A stretch of 64,000 nucleotides of DNA, taken from the NCBI GenBank assembly GCA_937877455.1, contig CALFIU010000054.1, forward strand, positions 17,066 through 81,065. Reading direction: 5' to 3'. Numbering within the stretch: the stretch's first letter is position 1; every line of letters begins with the position of its first letter. Positions 8,021-15,485 of the stretch are shown here, one piece after another. The notes beneath the pieces are model-generated. The model was not told where the DNA came from and searched no databases. It saw nothing but the letters and a program-made list of their open reading frames with translations. This DNA is from an uncultured Bacteroidales bacterium. GTDB lineage: Bacteria; Bacteroidota; Bacteroidia; Bacteroidales; UBA3824. The translations under genes and the position numbers were made by a program.

Positions 8021-10264
8021 ATGCAGAATATTTCAGATTTAATATGGATTGTGCCAGTGGCTTCTGTTACAGCCCTTGCATTTGCCATGTTCTTTTATAG
8101 AAAGATGATGGCAAGCGACGAAGGTAATTCAAAAATGAAACAGATTGCGGGTTATGTTCGCGAAGGTGCTATGGCGTATTTACGTCGGCAATACAAGATT
8201 GTTATCAAGGTGTTTATTATCCTTGCTTTGTTATTGCTTATTTTAGCTTATATGGGTGTGCAAAATCCTTTTGTGCCGATAGCGTTTCTCACAGGTGGCT
8301 TTTTTAGCGGTTTATGTGGCTATCTTGGTATGAAAACTGCAACCAATGCGTCGTCGCGTACGGCACAAGGTGCAAGTGTATCGTTAAACAAAGGTCTACA
8401 GGTAGCATTCAGAAGTGGAGCTGTCATGGGGCTTATTGTTGTAGGTTTTGGACTTTTGGATATTGCGTTGTGGTTTTTCTTGTTAAAAGATATTATTTTT
8501 ACTCCCGAAAACATGCAGAATGGATTGGAAATTTTGGGACTTACATTTGTCCATCCTAACACTACAGAGCATCAAAAATTGATTGAAATTACGGCTACGA
8601 TGTTAACATTTGGTATGGGAGCATCTACACAAGCTTTGTTCGCGCGTGTAGGTGGAGGTATTTATACAAAAGCAGCTGACGTTGGAGCTGACCTTGTTGG
8701 AAAAACAGAAGCTGGAATACCAGAGGACGATCCTCGTAATCCTGCCACAATTGCCGATAACGTTGGCGATAATGTTGGTGACGTTGCTGGTATGGGAGCC
8801 GACTTGTATGAGTCTTATTGTGGTAGTATCCTTGCTACTGCGGCTCTTGGTGCAGCTTTGCCGGGTATAACAGTAGAAATGCAGAGTACATACGTTGTTG
8901 CGCCAATGATTGTGGCTGCCGTTGGTATTTTTCTTTCTATTGCGGGTATTTTCCTTGTTAGAACAAAAGAATCTGCTACCCAGAAAAATCTTTTGCATGC
9001 ACTCTTACTTGGTACTGGTGGTAGTTCGGCAATGATTTTAGTTGTAATTGCTTTAATGGCGGCTGTAGGTTGGATTACATGGGGTATTTTTGGATCGGCA
9101 GTTGCAGGACTTGTGGCTGGTGTAATAATAGGGCAGGGTACTGAATACTTTACTTCTGACGAATACAAACCCACACGTGGAATTGCGGAACAAGCAAAAC
9201 AAGGTCCTGCGACAACTATTATCGATGGTATTGCAGTGGGAATGTTTTCTACATGGTTACCTGTTGTTACTATTGTTACTGGTATTGTTATTGCGTTTGC
9301 TTCTGCTGGTGGTTTTGAAAATTTTGCAACTGGTGTTTATGGAATTGGTTTTGCCGCAGTTGGTATGCTTTCGACATTGGGAATAACGTTAGCAACCGAT
9401 GCTTTTGGTCCAATAGCTGATAATGCTGGTGGTAACGCAGAAATGTCTGGATTGACACCAGAAGTTAGAAAGCGTACAGATGCTCTTGATGGTCTTGGTA
9501 ATACTACTGCCGCTACTGGTAAAGGGTTTGCTATTGGGTCGGCTGCTTTAACTGCTATGGCTCTACTTGCTGCATATCTTGAAGAAATTCGCCTTTGGAT
9601 TGCTAAAACACCTGAAAAACTCGAAGATTTTCTCAATCAGACAGGTGCAGTGAGTGTTAATAGCGCAACTATGGCCGATTTTGTTAATTATTTTCAACTT
9701 GATATTTTTAATCCATTGTTGCTTGGTGGTTTGTTTATAGGTGCTATGATGGCTTTTGTATTTTGTGCTTTAACAATGAAAGCCGTTGGACGTGCTGCAG
9801 GAAAAATGGTTGAGGAGGTTCGTCGTCAGTTTAAGACAATAGATGGCATACTTGAAGGAAAGGCTGAACCAGAATATGCTAAATGCGTGGAAATCAGTAC
9901 TGCTGGTGCTCAAAAAGAAATGGTGTTACCTGCACTTTTGGCAATAATAGTTCCTGTTGCTGTTGGTTTAGTGCTTGGTGTGGCAGGTGTTGTTGGACTT
10001 TTGGTCGGAGGGCTTTCTGCTGGTTTTACTCTTGCGGTGATGCTTAATAATGCAGGTGGTGCGTGGGATAATGCCAAAAAGTTTGTAGAAAAAGGCAATT
10101 TTGGCGGTAAAGGTAGCGATACTCACAAGGCGGCAGTGATTGGCGATACTGTCGGCGACCCATTTAAAGATACATCAGGTCCTTCGCTCAATATTCTTAT
10201 AAAATTGATGTCAATGGTTTCGGTGGTTGTGGCTGGCGTTACATTGGCTTGGTCGTTGTTGTAA
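8021..10264 (+). CDS. hppA: membrane-bound ion-translocating pyrophosphatase, K+-dependent subfamily
   Basis: This 747-residue protein with about 16 membrane segments couples pyrophosphate hydrolysis to H+ and/or Na+ export across the inner membrane. The substrate-site segment GADLVGKTEAGIPEDDPRNP is followed by ADNVGDNVGDVAG (about residues 220-258). The second metal-binding segment near the C terminus reads AAVIGDTVGDPFKDTSGPS. Around residue 493 the sequence GNTTAATGKG has Ala where K+-independent enzymes have Lys (GNTTKA), which places it in the K+-dependent group. Characterised relatives from gut Bacteroides pump Na+ or both ions, and I cannot settle which from sequence. It is monocistronic, with its own promoter and terminator. 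Confidence 0.96.
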   Translation: MQNISDLIWIVPVASVTALAFAMFFYRKMMASDEGNSKMKQIAGYVREGAMAYLRRQYKIVIKVFIILALLLLILAYMGVQNPFVPIAFLTGGFFSGLCGYLGMKTATNASSRTAQGASVSLNKGLQVAFRSGAVMGLIVVGFGLLDIALWFFLLKDIIFTPENMQNGLEILGLTFVHPNTTEHQKLIEITATMLTFGMGASTQALFARVGGGIYTKAADVGADLVGKTEAGIPEDDPRNPATIADNVGDNVGDVAGMGADLYESYCGSILATAALGAALPGITVEMQSTYVVAPMIVAAVGIFLSIAGIFLVRTKESATQKNLLHALLLGTGGSSAMILVVIALMAAVGWITWGIFGSAVAGLVAGVIIGQGTEYFTSDEYKPTRGIAEQAKQGPATTIIDGIAVGMFSTWLPVVTIVTGIVIAFASAGGFENFATGVYGIGFAAVGMLSTLGITLATDAFGPIADNAGGNAEMSGLTPEVRKRTDALDGLGNTTAATGKGFAIGSAALTAMALLAAYLEEIRLWIAKTPEKLEDFLNQTGAVSVNSATMADFVNYFQLDIFNPLLLGGLFIGAMMAFVFCALTMKAVGRAAGKMVEEVRRQFKTIDGILEGKAEPEYAKCVEISTAGAQKEMVLPALLAIIVPVAVGLVLGVAGVVGLLVGGLSAGFTLAVMLNNAGGAWDNAKKFVEKGNFGGKGSDTHKAAVIGDTVGDPFKDTSGPSLNILIKLMSMVSVVVAGVTLAWSLL

Positions 10265-10280
10265 TAAGTTTTTTTGAACA

Positions 10281-10320
10281 AAAAAAACTCAAGTTGTCGT
10301 TTGATAACTTGAGTTTTTTT
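10281..10320 (+). terminator. hppA terminator
   Basis: AAACTCAAGTT and AACTTGAGTTT form an 11-bp stem with a 10-base loop, followed by a run of seven or more T. It begins about 17 bases after the hppA stop. Confidence 0.9.
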
Positions 10321-10360
10321 ATGATTTTGGTGTAATTTTATTAGACCAAGATATTTTTTT

Positions 10361-10409
10361 ATTTAACAACTGATTAAATATTTATAAGTGTTTTGTTAAG
10401 TTGTTAAAT
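10361..10409. repeat. perfect 11-bp inverted repeat between hppA and trpS
   Basis: ATTTAACAACT (10361-10371) and AGTTGTTAAAT (10399-10409) are perfect complements with a 27-base loop. It lies just past the trpS stop on the minus strand. There is no T tract, so a terminator is not certain; an mRNA 3' stabilising hairpin is equally possible. Confidence 0.5.
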
Positions 10410-10428
10410 AAATTGTCTTATAAGAGGT

Positions 10429-11412
10429 TTATTTAAAACCTATAATGTGTCTTACTTCAGCAACAGTTTTTGCAGCTTGTTCACGAGCTTTTTCTGCTCC
10501 TTGAGCGGCCACGCGATTAAGGTATTCTTCGTTGTTGTAAATATCCTTTATGCGTTCACGTACAGGAGCTACTGCTTTAATGATGTCTTCAGCGAGTTGT
10601 TTTTTGAGGTCGCCGTATCTTATTTGGCAAGTATTGTACAAGTTGTCGAAGTGTTGCACAGTGTCTGGTGTGCTTACAAGTTCCATAAGTGTGAAAAGGT
10701 TTTGAATAACCTCTGGCTTTGGACTATTTTCTACCGTTGGACCGCTATCGGTTACTGCTTTCATTACCTTTTTGCGAATATCTTTGTCTTCGTCGATGAG
10801 GTATATGCCGTTACCTTGCGATTTTCCCATTTTTCCGCTACCATCAAGCCCTGGCACTTTAATAAGATTGTTGCCAAAATTGAAAGCTTTGGGTTCTTTG
10901 AAATACTCTACACCGTAAATTTGGTTGAAACGCCTTGCAAATTTACATGTCATTTCAAGGTGTTGTTCTTGGTCTTTACCTACTGGCACTTTGTCTGCAT
11001 GCATCATCAGAATGTCGCAAGCCATTAATACAGCGTAGGTTAATAGTCCTGCATTGACATTGTCGGGATTTTGACGTGCTTTTTCTTTGAAAGTTGTGGT
11101 GCGTTCAAGTTCCCCAATGTATGCGTTCATATTCATAAGCATATATAACTCAGCTACTTGTGGTACATCGCTTTGTACGTATATAGTAGCTTTTTCGGGA
11201 TCAAGCCCCGAAGCAAGATATTGGCTAAGTATTTTTTTTACGTTAACCTGTATATCTGATGGGTGGGGATGCGTTGTAAGGCTGTGGTAGTCAGCAACAA
11301 AGAAATAGCAGTTGTTTTCGTTCTGCATCTTAACAAAATTGCGCAATGCGCCAAAATAGTTGCCAAGGTGTAAATCGCCTGTGGGACGTATTCCGCTGAG
11401 TACTGTGTCCAT
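10429..11412 (-). CDS. trpS: tryptophan--tRNA ligase
   Basis: This class I synthetase charges tRNA-Trp. Its 327 residues match the compact bacterial form. The HIGH-like motif is DLHLGNYFG near residue 13-21, the KMSKS loop reads GKMGKSQGN near residue 195, and the Trp-pocket segment YAVLMACDILMMHADKVPVG is present with the conserved Asp. It ends in a basic C-terminal helix. Its ATG is 26 bases from the accC stop upstream, so it may be the last gene of the accBC transcript. Confidence 0.97.
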   Translation of the reverse strand: MDTVLSGIRPTGDLHLGNYFGALRNFVKMQNENNCYFFVADYHSLTTHPHPSDIQVNVKKILSQYLASGLDPEKATIYVQSDVPQVAELYMLMNMNAYIGELERTTTFKEKARQNPDNVNAGLLTYAVLMACDILMMHADKVPVGKDQEQHLEMTCKFARRFNQIYGVEYFKEPKAFNFGNNLIKVPGLDGSGKMGKSQGNGIYLIDEDKDIRKKVMKAVTDSGPTVENSPKPEVIQNLFTLMELVSTPDTVQHFDNLYNTCQIRYGDLKKQLAEDIIKAVAPVRERIKDIYNNEEYLNRVAAQGAEKAREQAAKTVAEVRHIIGFK

Positions 11413-11437
11413 ATTGTTTTGTGTTTTTGTTTAAGAC

Positions 11438-12784
11438 TTAGTTAACTTCTTGAAGTTGAAAGTCTTCCATAAATTTTGTGGTGTAATTTCCTTCTCTAAA
11501 CCTTGTGTCGTTCATGAGTTGCAAGTGGAAAGGAGCTGTGGTTTTTACACCTTCTATTACAAGTTCTTCTAATGCTCTGCGCATTTTGTCAATAGCTTCG
11601 GTACGAGTTTGTGCAACGGCTACGAGTTTTACTATCATGCTGTCGTAGTTTGAAGGTATTGTATAACCTGTATAGATGTGTGTGTCAACTCTTATGCCAT
11701 TTCCACCAGGTAGATGAAGTGCCGTTATTTTTCCAGGACAGGGTCGGAAATTATTGAACGGATCTTCTGCATTTATTCTACATTCTATGGCGTGAGCCTG
11801 TGGATAGTAGTTGCGACTTGCTATTTTCATACCAGCCGCTATTTTTATCTGTTCTTTTATGAGGTCGAGGTTGGTAACTTCTTCTGTAATACCGTGTTCT
11901 ACTTGTATGCGAGTGTTCATTTCCATAAAGTAGAAGTTGCGATTTTTGTCAACAAGAAATTCCACTGTTCCAACGCCTTCGTATTTTATGGCTTTTGCCG
12001 CGCGTATTGCAGTTTCGCCCATACGATGTCGCAATTCTTCGGTCATAAAAGGAGAAGGGGTTTCTTCCAACAATTTTTGGTTGCGGCGTTGTATTGAGCA
12101 GTCTCGTTCACTTAGGTGGCATACGTTTCCATATTGATCACCAGCAATTTGTATTTCTATGTGGTGTGGCTCTTCAATATATTTTTCAAGATACATGGCA
12201 TCGTTAGCAAAAGATGCAGCTGCTTCTTGTCTTGCCGCGTTCCAAAGGTGTTCAAACTCGCTTTCCGACCGTATTATTCTCATACCTTTTCCTCCGCCTC
12301 CTGCTGTGGCTTTGAGCATTACAGGATAACCTATGCGTTTTGCCTCTTGCATGCCTTGTTCCATGCTTTCGAGCAAACCTTGTGTACCGGGGGTTACGGG
12401 TACGTTGTTTTCTGTCATAGTTTTTCGCGCCGTAGCTTTGTCGCCCATTTTGTTTATTTGGTCTTCTGTCGGTCCAATAAATTTTATGTTATGCTCGGCG
12501 CAAATGCGTGCAAACTTGCTGTTTTCCGAAAGGAAACCGTATCCTGGGTGTATGGCATCGGCATTGGTGATTTCTGCCACAGATATTATCGTAGCTATGT
12601 TTAGATACGATTGTGCCGAGGGTGCAGGACCTATACAGACTGCTTCATCGGCAAATTTTACGTGTAGAGAATCTTTGTCGGCAGTGGAGTAAACGGCTAC
12701 GGTTTTTATGCCCATTTCTTTGCATGTGCGTATTATGCGTAGCGCAATTTCCCCTCTATTGGCTATTAATATTTTGTTGAACAT
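11438..12784 (-). CDS. accC: acetyl-CoA carboxylase, biotin carboxylase subunit
   Basis: AccC carboxylates biotin on AccB using ATP and bicarbonate, the first half of malonyl-CoA formation. The ATG at 12784 gives the canonical N terminus MFNKILIANRGEIALR and 448 residues; an upstream in-frame ATG adds 12 unrelated residues. The ATP-grasp glycine loop is KATAGGGGKGM, and the catalytic segment FMEMNTRIQVEH carries the conserved Glu, Asn and Arg. It lies 45 bases after accB, the standard pairing. Confidence 0.97.
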   Translation of the reverse strand: MFNKILIANRGEIALRIIRTCKEMGIKTVAVYSTADKDSLHVKFADEAVCIGPAPSAQSYLNIATIISVAEITNADAIHPGYGFLSENSKFARICAEHNIKFIGPTEDQINKMGDKATARKTMTENNVPVTPGTQGLLESMEQGMQEAKRIGYPVMLKATAGGGGKGMRIIRSESEFEHLWNAARQEAAASFANDAMYLEKYIEEPHHIEIQIAGDQYGNVCHLSERDCSIQRRNQKLLEETPSPFMTEELRHRMGETAIRAAKAIKYEGVGTVEFLVDKNRNFYFMEMNTRIQVEHGITEEVTNLDLIKEQIKIAAGMKIASRNYYPQAHAIECRINAEDPFNNFRPCPGKITALHLPGGNGIRVDTHIYTGYTIPSNYDSMIVKLVAVAQTRTEAIDKMRRALEELVIEGVKTTAPFHLQLMNDTRFREGNYTTKFMEDFQLQEVN

Positions 12785-12829
12785 AAGTCTTTTTTGAAAA
12801 CAGTTTTTTGTTTTTTTCAACCGTTGAAA

Positions 12830-13342
12830 TTATGGCTCTACCAAAAATAGTGGTTGGTCAAATTCTACTGGTGTGCCTTCTTCTACAAGAATTTTGGCTA
12901 TTTTACCAGAAACTTCAGATTCTATTTCGTTGAATAGTTTCATGGCTTCTATTATGCAAAGTACTTGTCCTTTAACAACTTCGTCGCCAACATTAACATA
13001 TATAGGCTTGTCTGGTGATGGTCGGCGATAGAATGTACCTACCATTGGTGATTTGATTGTGAGATATTTCTTGTCATCGTCTTTTGATTCTTCTTGACGA
13101 TATTCAATTGGCGTTGTCGTGGTTGTGGCTGCTTGAACGGGATTACCCATTTGTTGTGTCATTCCAGAAACCATTGGTATCTGGAATTGTGGAAACTGCA
13201 ATTGCTCTTTTGCGATGGCTTCTTTGTCGCCGGTTGGAAATTTCACGTTTAATTTCATATCATCGGTTTGGACATCTACTTCGGATATGCCGATGCGTGA
13301 AACTGCTTTTATAAAATCCTGTATTTCTTTGAGATTTGCCAT
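12830..13342 (-). CDS. accB: acetyl-CoA carboxylase biotin carboxyl carrier protein
   Basis: This 170-residue carrier has an N-terminal helical region (1-40), a Thr/Pro/Gln-rich flexible linker (about 50-90) and a C-terminal biotinyl domain from about 93. The biotin attachment site is Lys135 in IEAMKLFNEI. The protruding thumb seen in E. coli (between SPMVGTFYR and NVGD) is present. It is followed directly by accC. Upstream, fabH ends 106 bases away on the same strand. Confidence 0.96.
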   Translation of the reverse strand: MANLKEIQDFIKAVSRIGISEVDVQTDDMKLNVKFPTGDKEAIAKEQLQFPQFQIPMVSGMTQQMGNPVQAATTTTTPIEYRQEESKDDDKKYLTIKSPMVGTFYRRPSPDKPIYVNVGDEVVKGQVLCIIEAMKLFNEIESEVSGKIAKILVEEGTPVEFDQPLFLVEP

Positions 13343-13448
13343 TTTTTTTATGTTTTTTATTAAAAATAAAAAAGAACTTGGTTTTCTTATACTTTATTTT
13401 TAATGTTGTTTTGTTTATTTTAAACTTTCAGTGTGGCTTTTTAACTGA

Positions 13449-14447
13449 CTATTTTGTGTTGTATGCCCACTTGAGCCAAATGCTGCCCCATGTAAAACCA
13501 GCTCCGAAAGCCGATAATATTAAGTTGTCTCCTTTTTTAAGCTGTTTTTCCCATTCGCACAAACACAACGGTATTGTGGCAGATGTTGTGTTGCCGTATC
13601 GTTGTATATTTATCATCACTTTTGCAGGGTCAAGTTCCATTCTTTCTGCCACTGCATTAATAATTCTAAGGTTTGCTTGATGTGGCACAAGCCATGCAAC
13701 TTGTTCGGGTTGTAGGTTGTTTCGTTGCATTATTTCTATAGAAACGTCTGCCATGTGTGATACTGCATATTTAAACACAGGTTGACCTTCTTGGTAAACG
13801 TAATGTAGTTTTTGGTCGATGGTTTCATGCGATGCTGGATTTAACGAGCCGCCGCCTTTCATGTTGAGGTATTTAACACCAACGCCGTCGCTACGTAGGA
13901 TATAGTCTTTTATCCCTAAATCTTCATTTGATGCAGTAAGTAACACTGCCGAGGCTGCATCGCCAAACAACGGGCATGTTTTGCGGTCGGTATAATCGGT
14001 TATTACCGACATTTTTTCTGCTCCTACTACAATTATTTTTTTTTCTCTTCCAGCTTGAATAAATTTTGTAGCAGTTGTGAGTGCGTATAAGAAACCTGAG
14101 CATGCTGCGTGTAGGTCAAATGCGTATGCGTTTTTTAGACCTGCTTGGTCGCAAATCATTATTCCTGTGGCAGGAAAGTGCATATCTGGCGTTACAGTGG
14201 CGCATATAAGCATATCTATTTCATCGGGATTGACTCCTGTTTTTTCTAACAAGTTTTTGACGGCCATTGCACCCATGTATGCCGATGCTTTATCTTTGTC
14301 TTTTAGTATGCGGCGTTCCTTTATGCCTATGCGTGTCATTATCCACTCGTCGGAGGTATCTACCATTTTGGAGATTTCCTCATTTGTGAGTCTATATTCT
14401 GGCAGAAACATACCTACACCCGATATTACGGCGTTTGTTTTGTCCAT
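13449..14447 (-). CDS. fabH: beta-ketoacyl-ACP synthase III
   Basis: FabH starts fatty acid synthesis by condensing acetyl-CoA (or branched starters) with malonyl-ACP. All three catalytic residues of this 332-residue protein are visible: Cys116 in AACSGF, His256 in PHQANLR and Asn286 in RYGNTTSA. The order DUF177-rpmF-fabH-accB-accC is a common bacterial lipid/ribosome block, but plsX, which often sits between rpmF and fabH, is absent here. A long hairpin lies in its place. Confidence 0.95.
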   Translation of the reverse strand: MDKTNAVISGVGMFLPEYRLTNEEISKMVDTSDEWIMTRIGIKERRILKDKDKASAYMGAMAVKNLLEKTGVNPDEIDMLICATVTPDMHFPATGIMICDQAGLKNAYAFDLHAACSGFLYALTTATKFIQAGREKKIIVVGAEKMSVITDYTDRKTCPLFGDAASAVLLTASNEDLGIKDYILRSDGVGVKYLNMKGGGSLNPASHETIDQKLHYVYQEGQPVFKYAVSHMADVSIEIMQRNNLQPEQVAWLVPHQANLRIINAVAERMELDPAKVMINIQRYGNTTSATIPLCLCEWEKQLKKGDNLILSAFGAGFTWGSIWLKWAYNTK

Positions 14448-14480
14448 CAGTCTTTTTTGTTTTCGTAAAACTGTAAAAAT

Positions 14481-14545
14481 AAAAAAACAAGCATGGCAAC
14501 TGCTTTGCCTATAACCATGTTGGCTGAGCCGCCGCTTGTTTTTTT
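14481..14545. repeat. long hairpin between rpmF and fabH
   Basis: AAAAAAACAAGC (14481-14492) is perfectly complementary to GCTTGTTTTTTT (14534-14545), with a 41-base loop that has short internal pairings. Both arms are A/T-flanked, so the hairpin could act as an intrinsic terminator on either strand. On the minus strand it would lie between rpmF and fabH and could separate ribosomal from lipid gene expression. Confidence 0.6.
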
Positions 14546-14639
14546 GTTTGTGTTAGCAGGGTATATTTATGAGTATATTACCCATAATATGATGCCTTCA
14601 GTTTTTCCGCGGCATTATTTTTTACCCTTTTTTTGTCGG

Positions 14640-14828
14640 TTATTCTGCCGTTTCGCTCTTTTCAATAACGAGTTGTCCTCTGTAGTATCCACATTCAGGG
14701 CATACTGTGTGAGGTGGAATAGAAGTTCCGCAATTGCTGCAAACTGTCAATGTTGGAGCAGTTGCTTTATAATGGGTTCTTCTTTTGTTTCTTCTTGTTT
14801 TTGAGTGTTTACTCTTGGGATTTGCCAT
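14640..14828 (-). CDS. rpmF: 50S ribosomal protein L32
   Basis: This is a 62-residue L32 with the basic N terminus MANPKSKHSKTRRNKRRTHY and a zinc ribbon formed by Cys30, Cys33, Cys43 and Cys46. All four cysteines are kept, so this is the zinc-containing form. The DUF177 gene ends 30 bases upstream, the usual partnership. Confidence 0.96.
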   Translation of the reverse strand: MANPKSKHSKTRRNKRRTHYKATAPTLTVCSNCGTSIPPHTVCPECGYYRGQLVIEKSETAE

Positions 14829-14858
14829 TTTTTAATCGTTTTTTAATTTATATTCCTT

Positions 14859-15383
14859 TTAATTATACAATTCTTTCAATTTGTCCCAGCGTCCATCGGT
14901 TTGTTGTGCCTGTTGCTCTGTAGTGTAATTACCAAGGCGTGCTATTGTTTCTTGATTACACTCTTTTATGTTTTTATGCACTCTTTTTACCGGTATGCTG
15001 AGTGTTGTGTATTCGTAGAGAAATTGAGTAAGGTCGAGCATATATTCTTCGTGCGAAAGGGTAATTTCTTCACACGAGTCTGATATGTCGCTGTTTTTTT
15101 CTCCATAATTCACATGTAATTTGTATTTTCCTTTTATAGGTATTTGTACTATTTCTCCACACCTATCACATGGTAACTCTACTTCTCCGTTTATGGTAAA
15201 TTCAAGTTCCAAACCCGAAGAAAATACTATTAGTAATACCTTTATTTTCACATTTCCGTTATCGGTTTCGCCGTAAGGGAATTGTGAAAAAAACTTGTTA
15301 TCGAGCGTGTATTCATATTCATAACGCCCCGTTGCAAGTGCCTTGTATTCTATTGCATATATATTTTTGTTCTCTACTGACAT
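14859..15383 (-). CDS. DUF177 (YceD) family protein
   Basis: This 174-residue protein is recognised by its position directly before rpmF and by the CDRC motif at residues 72-75 inside the beta-rich core (NGEVELPCDRCGE). In plants and bacteria DUF177 proteins are implicated in 23S rRNA processing or ribosome assembly, and the exact role in bacteria is not settled. The C-terminal part contains KRVHKN and EWDKL-like elements (here DGRWDKLKEL) typical of the family. Confidence 0.85.
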   Translation of the reverse strand: MSVENKNIYAIEYKALATGRYEYEYTLDNKFFSQFPYGETDNGNVKIKVLLIVFSSGLELEFTINGEVELPCDRCGEIVQIPIKGKYKLHVNYGEKNSDISDSCEEITLSHEEYMLDLTQFLYEYTTLSIPVKRVHKNIKECNQETIARLGNYTTEQQAQQTDGRWDKLKELYN

Positions 15384-15485
15384 TTTCGCATTAGAAAATA
15401 TGCAAAATTATATGTTTTTATCCTAAAACAAAAATTTAAGTTCTTTTTTTTCAAAAAAAAACATTTCATCTATTTTGTGATATAT

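Noticed and set aside
10447..11028. 193-codon plus-strand frame inside trpS
   Set aside because: It is rich in Phe, Tyr, Cys and Val, as expected opposite Lys/Glu-rich coding sequence. trpS on the other strand is fully conserved.
12116..12604. 162-codon plus-strand frame inside accC
   Set aside because: It is antisense to the ATP-grasp core of accC. There is no independent signal for a gene.
14493..14804. Plus-strand frame over the hairpin and rpmF
   Set aside because: It spans the hairpin and runs antisense to rpmF with its zinc cysteines. No coding signal.
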